Assembly: GCF_028553745.1 (NCBI RefSeq)
Contig: NZ_CP067129.1
Location: 2,648,501-2,712,500, forward strand
DNA: 64,000 nucleotides
Origin: Paracoccus seriniphilus
GTDB lineage: Bacteria > Pseudomonadota > Alphaproteobacteria > Rhodobacterales > Rhodobacteraceae
Direction of reading: 5' to 3'
In this document: positions 47,241-56,530 of the stretch, in pieces
Position numbering within the stretch: position 1 is the first letter of the stretch
Layout: every line of letters starts with the position of its first letter
Notes under the pieces: model-generated
Told to the model about the DNA's origin: nothing
The model's database searches: none
What the model saw: only the letters and a program-made list of their open reading frames with translations
Translations under genes and position numbers: made by a program

Positions 47241-47259
47241 CGTTGCACATATGGCAACG
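47241..47259. promoter_or_regulatory. Perfect palindrome CGTTGC-N7-GCAACG, candidate LysR site
   Basis: The two 6-base arms (47241-47246 and 47254-47259) contain TGC-N7-GCA, which satisfies the T-N11-A rule of LysR-type operators. It lies one base beyond the lysR stop and 80 bases upstream of the dehydrogenase start. That suits activation of the dehydrogenase-ALDH-membrane run by the adjacent LysR protein. Alternatively it ends the lysR transcript. Confidence 0.5.
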
Positions 47260-47260
47260 C

Positions 47261-48169
47261 CTAGGCTTGGAATGCCGCCATATTGGCGGCCAGAAAACCT
47301 GCCGTGGTTTCTACCGAGCCGGACAGCCTGCGCCGCGCGCGCACGAACAGATGGGCGCTGACATGCTGCAGCATTTCTTCGTTCAGATCGGCGATGACCA
47401 CCTCGCCCCGCGCGGCCTGTATCGAGGCCGAGAAGCGCGGCAGGAAAGTCGCCCCCATACCTGCCCCGACATAGCGCAGCAGGGCCGCGATGGATGAGGT
47501 TTCCACCTGCGGGCGCAACGCCAACCCGCGATCGCTGGCCGCGCGGGCCACAAGGCTGCGAATGGCGTGCCGGTCGTCCAGCATCGCCACCGGCCCGGCC
47601 AGCACCTTCATCAGCGACAGCGGTGCGGACCCAAGCAGATCGGACCCCACCGGCACCACCGCGCAAAGGGGTTGCCGCATCGTCGCCAGCGAGCGGGTGG
47701 CCGAGGTCGTCAGCGGATCATAGGCAATGCCGATATCGGCCTCGCCCTCGATCACGCGGCGCTGAATCTCCTCGGTCCCGGCCAGATCAGCACGAAACTG
47801 CATCGCCGGATAGGCACGCCCCAGAGGGGCCAGCCCGTTCTGCATCAGATCGGCGGCAAAGCCTTCGCCAAGCGCGATGCGGACGACCTGTCCGCCCTGC
47901 TCGCGAAAGCGCCCCAGCTGGTCCAGCAGAAAGGTCTGTTCATCCTGCAAGTGCAGCGCATGTTCCCGCACCAGTCTCCCCGCCTCGGTCAGCACCACGC
48001 CCTGCGAACTGCGCAGGATCAGCATGACGCCCAGACGGCGTTCGGCCTCGGCCAGTTTGCGACTGACGGCCGAGGGGGCGATATTCAGCCGCTCGGCAGC
48101 GCGCCGGATCGACCCTTCCTGCGCGACAACCAGAAACTCACGCAGGAAACGTCCATCCAGCCCCTCCAT
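47261..48169 (-). CDS. LysR-family transcriptional regulator
   Basis: A 302-residue LTTR. The N-terminal winged helix has LREFLVVAQEGSIRRAAERL and IAPSAVSRKLAEAERRLG. The effector domain follows, with the usual IGIAYDP and VPVGSDL segments. Its start overlaps the M20 amidohydrolase stop (ATGA), so regulator and hydrolase are co-expressed. A palindrome right after its stop suggests the next transcript is a target. Confidence 0.92.
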   Translation of the reverse strand: MEGLDGRFLREFLVVAQEGSIRRAAERLNIAPSAVSRKLAEAERRLGVMLILRSSQGVVLTEAGRLVREHALHLQDEQTFLLDQLGRFREQGGQVVRIALGEGFAADLMQNGLAPLGRAYPAMQFRADLAGTEEIQRRVIEGEADIGIAYDPLTTSATRSLATMRQPLCAVVPVGSDLLGSAPLSLMKVLAGPVAMLDDRHAIRSLVARAASDRGLALRPQVETSSIAALLRYVGAGMGATFLPRFSASIQAARGEVVIADLNEEMLQHVSAHLFVRARRRLSGSVETTAGFLAANMAAFQA

Positions 48170-49305
48170 CAGGCCAGGGCCTGACGCACAAGCCGCACCC
48201 AGTATTCCGCCCCCACCGGCAGAACGTCATCATTGAAATCGAACAGCGCCGAATGCAGGCCCGGATTGGCCCCCTCGCGCGCCGCGCCCAGCCAGATATA
48301 GGCGCCGGGACATTCATTCAGCATGAAAGCAAAATCTTCCGAAGCCATGCTGGGCTCGGCCTGCGGCAACTCCAGCCCCATTTCCTCGCCAATCCGGCGC
48401 GCCAGCGCGGCCTGCGCCGGGCTGTTGGTCGTGGCGGGATAGCGGCGCTGATAATCCATCGTCGCGCGACACCCCTGCGAGGCCGCAACCCCCTGAACCA
48501 ATTCACCAAGCCGCGTTTCCAGAATATCGCCTGCCTCGGGGCTGAACCAGCGCGCGGTGCCCCGGATCGCGGCCTGATCAGGGCAGACATTCCAGGCCGA
48601 GCCGGTATGGATCTGCGTGACCGAAATGACGCCGGGATCAAGCGGTGACAGCCGACGTGCCGGCAATTCCTGCGCCGCGGCCGCGATGCGCGCGGCGGCA
48701 GCAACGACTCCATCGCTTTGCTCGGGCATGGCCGCATGGCCGCCCTTGCCCTCGACGGTGATCTCGAAAATGGCAAAGGCCGCCATCATCTTGTCATCGC
48801 GCGCCACCAGACGCCCCGGCGCCAGCCCCGGCCAGTTGTGGATGCCAAAGACCGAATCGCAGGGAAATTCGCGGAACAGCCCGTCTTCGATCATCACCCG
48901 CGCGCCGCCGTCATTTTCCTCGGCGGGCTGAAAGATCAGCCTGACGGTGCCGTTCTGCACGCCCTCGGCCGCAATCTGGCGCGCCGCCAGCAACAGCATC
49001 GCCGTGTGCCCGTCATGACCGCAGGCATGCATCTTGCCCGGATGGACCGAGGCATAGTCCAGCCCGGTCGCCTCTTCGATGGGCAGGGCGTCAATATCGG
49101 CGCGCAGCCCAACCACCGGGCCTCCTGCCCCCAGCGTCGCCACGACACCGGTCTGCGCCAGCCCGCGATGCACCTGCCAGCCCCAGCCGGTCAGCAGTTC
49201 GGCGATCATCGCCGAGGTCCGGGTTTCCTGAAATCCCAGCTCGGGATGGCGGTGCAGATCGTGACGCCATGCCACCGCCTGAGAGATATGATCGCTGTCG
49301 AACAT
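48169..49305 (-). CDS. M20-family amidohydrolase (hippurate hydrolase/aminoacylase type)
   Basis: A metallo-amidase (378 residues) hydrolysing N-acyl amino acids or similar amides. It has the metal-site motifs HACGHDGHTAMLL and FQPAEENDGGARVMIEDGLF, the dimerisation-domain segment EGKGGHAAMPEQSDG and a C-terminal SEDFAFML with LHSALFDFND. It is 2 bases downstream of the VOC gene stop and coupled to lysR. Substrate is unknown; neighbours suggest it releases an amino acid or amine for oxidation by the dehydrogenases. Confidence 0.92.
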   Translation of the reverse strand: MFDSDHISQAVAWRHDLHRHPELGFQETRTSAMIAELLTGWGWQVHRGLAQTGVVATLGAGGPVVGLRADIDALPIEEATGLDYASVHPGKMHACGHDGHTAMLLLAARQIAAEGVQNGTVRLIFQPAEENDGGARVMIEDGLFREFPCDSVFGIHNWPGLAPGRLVARDDKMMAAFAIFEITVEGKGGHAAMPEQSDGVVAAAARIAAAAQELPARRLSPLDPGVISVTQIHTGSAWNVCPDQAAIRGTARWFSPEAGDILETRLGELVQGVAASQGCRATMDYQRRYPATTNSPAQAALARRIGEEMGLELPQAEPSMASEDFAFMLNECPGAYIWLGAAREGANPGLHSALFDFNDDVLPVGAEYWVRLVRQALA

Positions 49306-49307
49306 GG

Positions 49308-50192
49308 TTATCCTTCCTGAAATGTCAGCAACAGGCCGCCCAGACGGTCGATCTGCGTCAGCACAAGGCCCGTCCCCGCGACATGATGGGCAAAGCCGCC
49401 CGCTGTCAGCAACGCGTTGATCCGGCCCAATGCCTCACAACGGAAATCCAGCGACACGACCGAGGGTGCGCCATCCGCCGCCAGCCCCTCGGGCATCGCC
49501 CCGAACAGATCACCCGCCCGGCCTCGGCTGACAAGTCGCCAGCTTCCCCTGCCTGTCGGCACGCGAAAGCCCCAGGGCGTCGGCTCGGCCTCATGACCAT
49601 GCAGGGTTTCCAGCCATTTCCGCACGGGGTGCATCTCATCATCACCGGCCATGATCGTGGCCGAGGCAATTCCGCTGACGCCATTGGGATGGCGCATCCA
49701 TGCCGGGTTCTGGATCAGATCGCGGCGGTGCTGCTGGCAGGCGAACATCGTCAGACGCTCCAACCCGGCCCGGTGAAATACCTTGAGCGTGGTCGAGGTC
49801 CGATCGGCACGCCCATCGGCGGTCTGGACGTCGCGACCGAAATGAATGGTTCCCGCGCACTCCCCGCCACGTTCCTGCACGGCGGCGGCATCGCCCTCGG
49901 CGTCATCGCTGTAAAGCGCGGTCAGTGCCACCCCCTGGCGCTGCTCCAGATGGTGGGCCACATGCCGCCCGAAGCGGAAATCACCGGCGCTGAAATCGTC
50001 AAGCAGGCTGGCATCGCCAATGCTGACCAATTCCAGCAACTGTTGATCAAAGACCGCCAATACCGTCGAGGTTCCCCAGGGGTGTTGCGATGTCGGGCGC
50101 AGCGAAAACCCCAGCGCCTCATAGCTGCGCCGGGCCGCATCGATATCCTCGACGGCAATCAGCGGATGATCGATGCCCAGCACATTCGCCAT
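49308..50192 (-). CDS. VOC-superfamily (glyoxalase-like) protein
   Basis: A 294-residue protein with two glyoxalase/dioxygenase-fold modules. The first begins IDHPLIAVEDIDAARRSYEALGF, the recognisable glyoxalase-like start. The second lies in the C-terminal third. The reaction is not predictable. The ATG at 50192 (MANVLG) starts where similarity begins. It heads the VOC-M20-lysR run, 19 bases after the trhO stop, so readthrough from trhO is possible. Confidence 0.8.
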   Translation of the reverse strand: MANVLGIDHPLIAVEDIDAARRSYEALGFSLRPTSQHPWGTSTVLAVFDQQLLELVSIGDASLLDDFSAGDFRFGRHVAHHLEQRQGVALTALYSDDAEGDAAAVQERGGECAGTIHFGRDVQTADGRADRTSTTLKVFHRAGLERLTMFACQQHRRDLIQNPAWMRHPNGVSGIASATIMAGDDEMHPVRKWLETLHGHEAEPTPWGFRVPTGRGSWRLVSRGRAGDLFGAMPEGLAADGAPSVVSLDFRCEALGRINALLTAGGFAHHVAGTGLVLTQIDRLGGLLLTFQEG

Positions 50193-50211
50193 TGTCTGTC
50201 CCCTGCGTGTT

Positions 50212-51102
50212 TCAACCCTTGTCGCGCTGCGCGGCCAGTTCGAACTGACGCTGCCTTTCGCGGAATCTCTCGCGATCGGCCTCGTCATATTCATCCACGC
50301 AGCGATGACAGCAAACACCCTCTTCGAATTCGGGTCGCTGCCTGTCCTCATCCGACAGCGGACGTCGGCAGGCATGACACAGGCCATAGCGCCCCTGCTT
50401 CAACCCGTGCTTCAGGCTGACCCGTTGATCGAACACGAAACATTCGCCCTGCCAAAGGCTGTCCTCTTCGGGGACTTCCTCAAGATACTTGAGGATACCG
50501 CCTTTCAGGTGAAACACGTCCTCGACCCCCTGGGACAGCAGGAAATTGGTCGATTTCTCGCAACGAATGCCACCGGTGCAGAACATGGCGATCTTCTTGT
50601 TGTGGAAGCGATGGGCATTCTCGGCCCACCATGCCGGGAAATCACGAAAGGTTTTCGTTCCGGGATCGACGGCGCCCTCGAATGTGCCGATGCCGACCTC
50701 ATAATCATTTCGTGTGTCGATCACCGCCACATCCGGGGCCGAGATCAGCGCGTTCCATTCCGCCGGTTCGACATAGTGGCCCACCGCTGCCTTGGGATCG
50801 ACATCGGGTTGCCCCATTGTCACGATCTCTTTCTTGATGCGAACCTTCATCCGCCCGAAGGGCATGGTTTCGGCACTGCTTTCCTTCCACTCCAGATCGG
50901 CGCAGCCGGGCAAGGCGCGGATATGGGCCAGGACGGCATCGATCCCCTCGCGCGTGCCCGCGATGGTGCCATTGATCCCTTCCTTCGCCAGAAGCAGGGT
51001 GCCCCGGACGCCCTGCGCGCAGGCAAGACTGGCCAAGGGCGCCTGCAGCGCCCGAGGGTCGGGAAAGCGGGTAAAATGATAAAGTGCGGCAACTGTCAGC
51101 AT
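50212..51102 (-). CDS. trhO: tRNA uridine(34) hydroxylase TrhO (rhodanese-type)
   Basis: Catalyses oxygen-dependent 5-hydroxylation of U34 in tRNA (UPF0176/YceA family). The 296-residue protein has an N-terminal acylphosphatase-like domain ([15 protein letters not shown]), a rhodanese domain with the active-site loop [12 protein letters not shown], and a C-terminal cysteine-rich zinc-like region ([16 protein letters not shown]). The ATG at 51102 is taken from the start of similarity. It diverges from pncA. Confidence 0.93.
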   Translation of the reverse strand: MLTVAALYHFTRFPDPRALQAPLASLACAQGVRGTLLLAKEGINGTIAGTREGIDAVLAHIRALPGCADLEWKESSAETMPFGRMKVRIKKEIVTMGQPDVDPKAAVGHYVEPAEWNALISAPDVAVIDTRNDYEVGIGTFEGAVDPGTKTFRDFPAWWAENAHRFHNKKIAMFCTGGIRCEKSTNFLLSQGVEDVFHLKGGILKYLEEVPEEDSLWQGECFVFDQRVSLKHGLKQGRYGLCHACRRPLSDEDRQRPEFEEGVCCHRCVDEYDEADRERFRERQRQFELAAQRDKG

Positions 51103-51225
51103 GGGCGCGGCATATGCCAGCCAGCCCCCGTATGGCAAGGGCAACCCGTCGTTGCACGCCCTGGTCATTGACGCGCGACGGTGCGCTTCGTACCCATGAG
51201 GAGAAAGCCAAAGGGAGACCGGAAC

Positions 51226-51822
51226 ATGGCAAAGGCCCTGATCGTCATCGACATGCAGAATGATTTCTGTCCCGAAGGCGCCCTTGCCGTCGCAGGGGGC
51301 GATCAGATCGTTGCGCCGATCAACGCCCTGATGCAGCAAGCGGATGCCGTGATCCTGACACAGGACTGGCACCCTGAAAACCACAGCAGCTTTGCCGACA
51401 ACCACCCCGGCGCGAGTGCTTTCTCGACCATCGACATGCCCTATGGCCAACAGGTCCTGTGGCCGCGTCATTGCGTGATCGGAACTGCAGGCGCGGAATT
51501 CCACCCCGGCCTTGACCTGTCGCGGGCGGATCTGGTGCTGCGAAAAGGGTTCCGGCCAGATATCGACAGCTATTCGGCATTCTTCGAAAATGACCACAGC
51601 ACACCGACGGGGCTGGCGGGCTATCTGCGGGAACGTGGTCTGACCGAACTGACCTTCGTGGGGCTGGCCCATGATTTCTGTGTCAGCTGGAGCGCCATCG
51701 ACGCCGCGAAGCTTGGGTTCTCCGTATCGGTCATCGAAGAGGCCACCCGCGCCATTGATCTTGACGGCAGCCGCGACGCGGCAAGACGCAGCATGAAAGA
51801 GGCCGGCGTCACGCTGGACTGA
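51226..51822 (+). CDS. pncA: Nicotinamidase
   Basis: Hydrolyses nicotinamide to nicotinate in NAD salvage. The 198-residue isochorismatase-fold protein has [18 protein letters not shown] (catalytic Asp), [13 protein letters not shown] (metal ligands) and the nucleophile cysteine in [18 protein letters not shown]. The ATG at 51226 follows AAGGGAGACC. pncB follows at 87 bases on the same strand, giving both steps from nicotinamide to nicotinate mononucleotide. Confidence 0.95.
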   Translation: MAKALIVIDMQNDFCPEGALAVAGGDQIVAPINALMQQADAVILTQDWHPENHSSFADNHPGASAFSTIDMPYGQQVLWPRHCVIGTAGAEFHPGLDLSRADLVLRKGFRPDIDSYSAFFENDHSTPTGLAGYLRERGLTELTFVGLAHDFCVSWSAIDAAKLGFSVSVIEEATRAIDLDGSRDAARRSMKEAGVTLD

Positions 51823-51909
51823 TCCAATCCGCCACAGATCGTGACGCGGGCTTGCAGGCGGTCACGATTTCAGGGCACCAGCAGAAAGCTGTCTTCAGGA
51901 GGTCGCGAC

Positions 51910-53202
51910 ATGGTCGACATCGCCACGCGAGTGTATAACCACAAATGGAAGATCGATCCGATCGTGCGATCCCTGATCGACACCGATTTCTACAAGTTGC
52001 TGATGTGCCAGTCGGTCTTTCGCAACCGGCCGGACACGAATGTGACCTTCAGCCTGATCAACCGCAGCAAGCAGATCCGGCTGGCGGAACTGATCGACGA
52101 AGGCGAGCTGCGCGAACAGCTGGACCATGTCCGCAACCTGTCACTGTCGCGCGGCGAAAGCACCTGGCTGCGCGGTAACATGTTCTATGGCAAGCGACAG
52201 ATGTTCCGCCATGATTTCATGGAGTTCCTGGAGGGCCTGCGGCTGCCCGACTATCATCTGGAAAAACGCGACGGCCAATATGAGCTGACATTCGAAGGCA
52301 AATGGCCCGAGGTCATGCTTTGGGAAGTTCCGGCGCTGGCCGTGATCATGGAGTTGCGCTCGCGCGCCGTCCTGAAGGATATGGGCCGCTTCGAATTGCA
52401 GGTTCTTTATGCCCGCGCGATGACCCGGCTGTGGGAAAAGATCCAGACCCTGCGCAAGCTGCCGGATCTGCGCATCGCCGATTTCGGCACCCGGCGCAGA
52501 CACAGCTTTCTGTGGCAGGACTGGGCCGTGCAGGCCATGATCGAGGGGCTGGGCACGGGATTTACCGGCACCTCGAACTGCCTGGTGGCCATGCGCCGCG
52601 ACATCGAGGCCATCGGCACCAATGCCCATGAATTGCCCATGGTCTATGCCGCGCTGGCCCCCGATGACGAAACCCTGCGCCGTGCTCCCTATGACGTTCT
52701 TGCCGATTGGCACGAGGAACATGAGGGCAACCTGCGCATCATCCTGCCCGACACCTATGGCACCAAGGGTTTTCTGCAGCGTGCGCCCGACTGGCTGGCC
52801 GGCTGGACCGGCATTCGCATCGACAGTGGCGACCCCGCCGAAGGTGCCGAAACCGCGATCCGCTGGTGGAAGGAACGCGGCGAGGATCCGCGTGACAAGC
52901 TGGTGATCTTCTCGGACGGGCTGGACGTCGACAAGATCGTCGAACTGCATCAGGCATTTCACGGCCGGGTCAAGGTCAGCTTTGGCTGGGGGACTCTGTT
53001 GACCAATGATTTCCGTGGCCTGGTGCCCGATAACGGGCTGTCACCCTTCAGCCTGGTCTGCAAGGCGGTTGCGGCCGACGGACATCCGACCGTCAAGCTT
53101 TCCGACAATCCGCTGAAGGCCAGTGGCCCGGCCGAGGAAATCCGCCGCTATCGCAGGGTCTTTTCGGTCGAGGATCAGCAAGAACGGCCGGTCGTGGTCT
53201 GA
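51910..53202 (+). CDS. pncB: Nicotinate phosphoribosyltransferase
   Basis: Converts nicotinate and PRPP to nicotinate mononucleotide. The 430-residue protein has LIDTDFYKLLMCQSVFR, the phosphohistidine-site-like FGTRRRHSF, TGTSNCLVAMRRDIEAIGTNAHE and the C-terminal IRIDSGDPAEGAE and FGWGTLLTNDF. The ATG at 51910 follows AGGAGGTCGCGAC, a near-perfect ribosome-binding site. It converges with the phosphate transporter; both stop codons fall in a short palindrome. Confidence 0.96.
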   Translation: MVDIATRVYNHKWKIDPIVRSLIDTDFYKLLMCQSVFRNRPDTNVTFSLINRSKQIRLAELIDEGELREQLDHVRNLSLSRGESTWLRGNMFYGKRQMFRHDFMEFLEGLRLPDYHLEKRDGQYELTFEGKWPEVMLWEVPALAVIMELRSRAVLKDMGRFELQVLYARAMTRLWEKIQTLRKLPDLRIADFGTRRRHSFLWQDWAVQAMIEGLGTGFTGTSNCLVAMRRDIEAIGTNAHELPMVYAALAPDDETLRRAPYDVLADWHEEHEGNLRIILPDTYGTKGFLQRAPDWLAGWTGIRIDSGDPAEGAETAIRWWKERGEDPRDKLVIFSDGLDVDKIVELHQAFHGRVKVSFGWGTLLTNDFRGLVPDNGLSPFSLVCKAVAADGHPTVKLSDNPLKASGPAEEIRRYRRVFSVEDQQERPVVV

Positions 53203-53210
53203 ATCAGACC
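53196..53210. terminator. Short palindrome spanning both stop codons of pncB and the PiT gene
   Basis: GGTCTG (53196-53201) and CAGACC (53205-53210) pair around AAT. The pncB TGA (53200-53202) and the opposing stop (53204-53206) are both inside. On the plus strand GAAAAGG follows, so it is not a classical intrinsic terminator. Confidence 0.35.
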
Positions 53211-54637
53211 GAAAAGGCCAGAAAGGCAAGGCACAGCCCGGCACCCAACAGGGCCGTCAGCGGCACGGTTACCACCCAGGCGGTGGTGATCGTGGCGACA
53301 TGGCTGCGCCGGATCAGCAACCTGCGCCGGGTCTCTTCGACAGGCAGCGGAGAGCGACGCTTGTTCTTGTTGCGATCCATCCATTCGCGCGCAAAGCCGA
53401 CACCGAATATGCCGCCGATGGCCACATGCGTGGTAGACACCGGCAGCCCCAGAGAGGACGATACCAGCACCACAAGGGCCGTCGCCAGCGACACGCAAAA
53501 GGCCCGGCCGGCGTTCAGCCGGGTGATCCCGCTGCCGACCATGACCACCAGACGCCGACCGAACAGCACTGTGCCCAGGGCAATCGCGACTCCGGCCATG
53601 GTCAGCACCAGCACCGGCACGGTAGCTGTCGCGCCCCATGCTGGACCGGTCAGGATGACCGTCAGCGGGCCGGCGATATTGCCGACATCATTGGCACCAT
53701 GGGCAAAGCCCATCATGGTCACAGCAACCAGCAGGGCCGGGCGGAAAATGCGTTTGACGCTGGCCTTGTTGCCCGATCCGATCAGCTGCGTTGCCAGGAC
53801 CCGGCGCATGACAAGATAGCCAAGGACCGTAGCGGCGGCCCCTGCGGGCAGCACCAGCCTGCCGCCGAAACGCTCTTGCACCAGCAATGCGACATAGGCT
53901 GAAAACAGGCCGAACATGAGCGCGCCGACAACGGGGATATGCAGCCGTGCGGCGGCCTCTCTGTCCTTGGCATCGACCACCCGCTGACGCAGATAGATCA
54001 GGACCAACCCCGCGATTCCACCGGCGACAAGCGGTGCCACGACCCAGGTCGAGGCGATCAGCGCCAGGGTCGGCCAATGGACCGCATGCATGCCGAATGC
54101 CGCCACGCCCGCCCCGGCAATTCCACCCACCATCGAATGCGAGGTGCTGACCGGCAAGCCGATCCCGGTCGCGGTGGTAATCCAGACCGCGGCACCGATC
54201 AGTGCCGACAGCATGACGATCGGGGCCTCGGGCCCGGCGGTCAGGCCGGCGAAATCGAACAACCCGCTGGCCAGTCGGTCGGTTACCGCTCCGCCTGCAA
54301 GACTGGCCCCGCCGATTTCGGCACAGGCCACCAGGATCAGACCGGGAAGCAGCCCGATGGCCCCGGCACCAACCGCCGGACCCAGCGAATTCGCCACATC
54401 GTTCGAGCCAATGGCCAGACCCAGCCAGCCTGCGACCACCAACCCGGCACCCAAGCCGACCATTGCGGCATTTTCGCCGGACATGCCGACCGACAGGAAC
54501 ACCCCAAGGACCAGTGCCAGAACCGCCAGTCCCAGCCACCAAACGGGACGAAAGGCATATCTTTGCGCGGACTCGGCATGTGTGATCCGCCGCAAATCCT
54601 TGTCCAGGGTATGAAAACTGCGCAAACCGGTCTTCAT
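53204..54637 (-). CDS. PiT-family inorganic phosphate transporter
   Basis: A 477-residue polytopic inner-membrane protein with the two duplicated PiT signatures: AIGSNDVANSLGPAVGAGAI in the first half and GFAHGANDVGNIAGPLTVI in the second. The accompanying PVSTSHSMVGGIAGAG and PVSTTHVAIGGIFGVG repeats are also present. These give metal-phosphate symport at low affinity. The usual DUF47/PhoU-like partner gene is not adjacent. Confidence 0.93.
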   Translation of the reverse strand: MKTGLRSFHTLDKDLRRITHAESAQRYAFRPVWWLGLAVLALVLGVFLSVGMSGENAAMVGLGAGLVVAGWLGLAIGSNDVANSLGPAVGAGAIGLLPGLILVACAEIGGASLAGGAVTDRLASGLFDFAGLTAGPEAPIVMLSALIGAAVWITTATGIGLPVSTSHSMVGGIAGAGVAAFGMHAVHWPTLALIASTWVVAPLVAGGIAGLVLIYLRQRVVDAKDREAAARLHIPVVGALMFGLFSAYVALLVQERFGGRLVLPAGAAATVLGYLVMRRVLATQLIGSGNKASVKRIFRPALLVAVTMMGFAHGANDVGNIAGPLTVILTGPAWGATATVPVLVLTMAGVAIALGTVLFGRRLVVMVGSGITRLNAGRAFCVSLATALVVLVSSSLGLPVSTTHVAIGGIFGVGFAREWMDRNKNKRRSPLPVEETRRRLLIRRSHVATITTAWVVTVPLTALLGAGLCLAFLAFSV

Positions 54638-54667
54638 GTCGGGTCGCCGGGCACCGATGCGCCCCCG

Positions 54668-55168
54668 TCAGCCGCCATCATGGGTGTCCTTGTTGCAGCG
54701 CGCAGCGGCGTCGAAACAGGCCGTCTTGCCCTGCAGGGCGCGCAGGATGTCCTGCAGCCCCCTTTCATCGACAAGTTCGGCCGCCTGCCCGGGAAAGAAC
54801 CATTCACGGCGTCTTTGACAAACCTCGGGAAAATCATCGGCGACATGCTCGACCTCCAGCAGGAACACCCGAACCTCGACCGGAAAGGCAAAACCGACGT
54901 CCTGTGTCTTGTCATAACGATAACGCCCCAGTTCGGTTGCCCGGATCTTTCCCCTGATCCCGGCTTCTTCCCATGCTTCCTGCGCTGCGGCCCCATGCAG
55001 GGTGCGTCCCGCCATCGGCCAGCCCTTCGGCACGACCCATCGACCGGTGCCACGACTGCTGATCAGCAAGACCTTGCCCGAACTCCGGTCCAGACAGATG
55101 GCTGCAACCTGCATCGCGGGCGGACGCTTGCCCAGCAACATGCGAAGTGATGACCGTATGGCGTTCAT
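54668..55168 (-). CDS. Nudix hydrolase (diphosphoinositol/Ap-type)
   Basis: A 166-residue Nudix protein. The Nudix box is GWPMAGRTLHGAAAQEAWEEAG, with the metal-binding EAWEEAG core intact and the first glutamate position replaced. The preceding WVVPKGWP is typical of DIPP-like members acting on diadenosine polyphosphates or diphosphoinositols. Start overlaps the arfB stop (ATGA), so it is translated after arfB. The C-terminus is cysteine- and charge-rich and without a known motif. Confidence 0.88.
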   Translation of the reverse strand: MNAIRSSLRMLLGKRPPAMQVAAICLDRSSGKVLLISSRGTGRWVVPKGWPMAGRTLHGAAAQEAWEEAGIRGKIRATELGRYRYDKTQDVGFAFPVEVRVFLLEVEHVADDFPEVCQRRREWFFPGQAAELVDERGLQDILRALQGKTACFDAAARCNKDTHDGG

Positions 55169-55587
55169 TCGTCGTTATCCACCCTTCCCCTCAGACTCTT
55201 GACCTGACCGCGAACCGCCTTGGCCTTCAGCCTTCGTCTCTGGCTGCCCAATGTCGGCCGCGTCGATATGCGTTTTTTCGGCGCGACCGTTGCCCGCCGG
55301 ATCAGCTCGGCCAGCCGCTCACGCGCGATTTCGCGATTGCGGGCCTGACTGCGCGTTTCCTGGCACATGAGAAGCACCGCGCCATCACTCGTCCATCGCC
55401 GCCCCGCCAGTTTGCGCAGCCGCGTCTTGACCGGATCAGGCAGATTGGGTGATCGCGCAGCTTCAAACCGCAATTCGACGGCGGTCTCGACCTTGTTCAC
55501 ATTCTGCCCCCCCGGGCCCTGTGAACGGGTGAACTGCTCGGATAGTTCCCACTCTTCGATCGCAATATGATCAGTCACATGTAACAT
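55165..55587 (-). CDS. arfB: Alternative ribosome-rescue factor ArfB (GGQ peptidyl-tRNA hydrolase)
   Basis: Releases peptides from stalled ribosomes. The 140-residue protein has the GGQ loop FTRSQGPGGQNVNKVET at the N-terminal domain and a lysine/arginine-rich C-terminal tail (TLGSQRRRLKAKAVRGQVK) that would enter the empty mRNA channel. The ATG at 55587 is preferred over a TTG nine bases upstream. Confidence 0.94.
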   Translation of the reverse strand: MLHVTDHIAIEEWELSEQFTRSQGPGGQNVNKVETAVELRFEAARSPNLPDPVKTRLRKLAGRRWTSDGAVLLMCQETRSQARNREIARERLAELIRRATVAPKKRISTRPTLGSQRRRLKAKAVRGQVKSLRGRVDNDE

Positions 55588-55675
55588 CACTGCCAAACTA
55601 TGGCGTCGCTCCGCCAGAGTTTAGCCCCAATGAATAAAGCTTGTGTAAATTTTTGTTATGAATGATGTCGCAGCA

Positions 55676-56530
55676 TCAAATTCGCCGCGCATCCAGCGTT
55701 TCGGGCCAATGCGCATAGGGCAGGACAGCCCCTTCGCGCCGGCTTTGCGCCACACGTGACAGATCGACCTCGGCCGTGACCCAACCGGGTCGATCCATCT
55801 CGCCCTGTGCAATGACGCCGTCTTCGGGCCAGAACCCGTCGGGCGGACCATAGATCGCGGCCCTGCCGCGGTTTTCGTCGATCGCCGGATTCCATGCGCA
55901 ATCGCCGACCGTCGGTGCCTGCACGACAATGCATTGCCCCTCCAGCGCGCGGGCCATTGCGCCGATACGCACCCGGTTGAACCCTGCCACCGTATCCGTG
56001 CAGCTGGGCACCAGCAGGATTTCCACCTCGGCCTCGGCCAGAACCCGGCCCAACAGAGGGAATTCACTGTCATAGCAGATCAGAATCCCGATCCTGCCCG
56101 CAGATGTCTCGAAGACCCGCAGCCCCTGCCCGCCCACGACATCCCAGTCCTCGCGCTCAAAGCGGGTCATCACCTGCTTGTCCTGCACTCCGAGCAATTC
56201 ACCCGATGCATAAAGCGCCGCGCGATTGACCGGACGCTCTGCGCCGAAATACGGGCCAGAGGCCGCCAGGATGACGCAATCATGGTCGCGCGACAGCCGC
56301 CTGTGCAGATCCCTGACCCGATCCGCATGGCGCGCGACCTCGATCAGGCTCAGCTGCAGATCCCCCGCAACATCACGCCCCCCCAGCGAGGCCAGCTCCA
56401 TCGCGCCATATTCGGGAAAGACCAGCAGATCGGCCCCTTCGGCGGCTTCGACCCAGCGGGTGATCTTGGCTTCATATTCGGAAAAACCATCAAACCAGTC
56501 AAACGGATAGGCAGCGGCGGCAATCTTCAT
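55676..56530 (-). CDS. Carbon-nitrogen hydrolase family protein
   Basis: A 284-residue nitrilase-superfamily amidase with Glu40 (LLVFPEYGAME), Lys118 (GVQDKQVMTRFE) and Cys152 (GILICYDSEFP). Its start overlaps the GNAT stop (ATGA). With the acetyltransferase and SnoaL-like genes it forms a three-gene operon seen in related genomes. Deacylation of an amide made or modified by the acetyltransferase is a reasonable guess, not a demonstrated role. Confidence 0.88.
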   Translation of the reverse strand: MKIAAAAYPFDWFDGFSEYEAKITRWVEAAEGADLLVFPEYGAMELASLGGRDVAGDLQLSLIEVARHADRVRDLHRRLSRDHDCVILAASGPYFGAERPVNRAALYASGELLGVQDKQVMTRFEREDWDVVGGQGLRVFETSAGRIGILICYDSEFPLLGRVLAEAEVEILLVPSCTDTVAGFNRVRIGAMARALEGQCIVVQAPTVGDCAWNPAIDENRGRAAIYGPPDGFWPEDGVIAQGEMDRPGWVTAEVDLSRVAQSRREGAVLPYAHWPETLDARRI

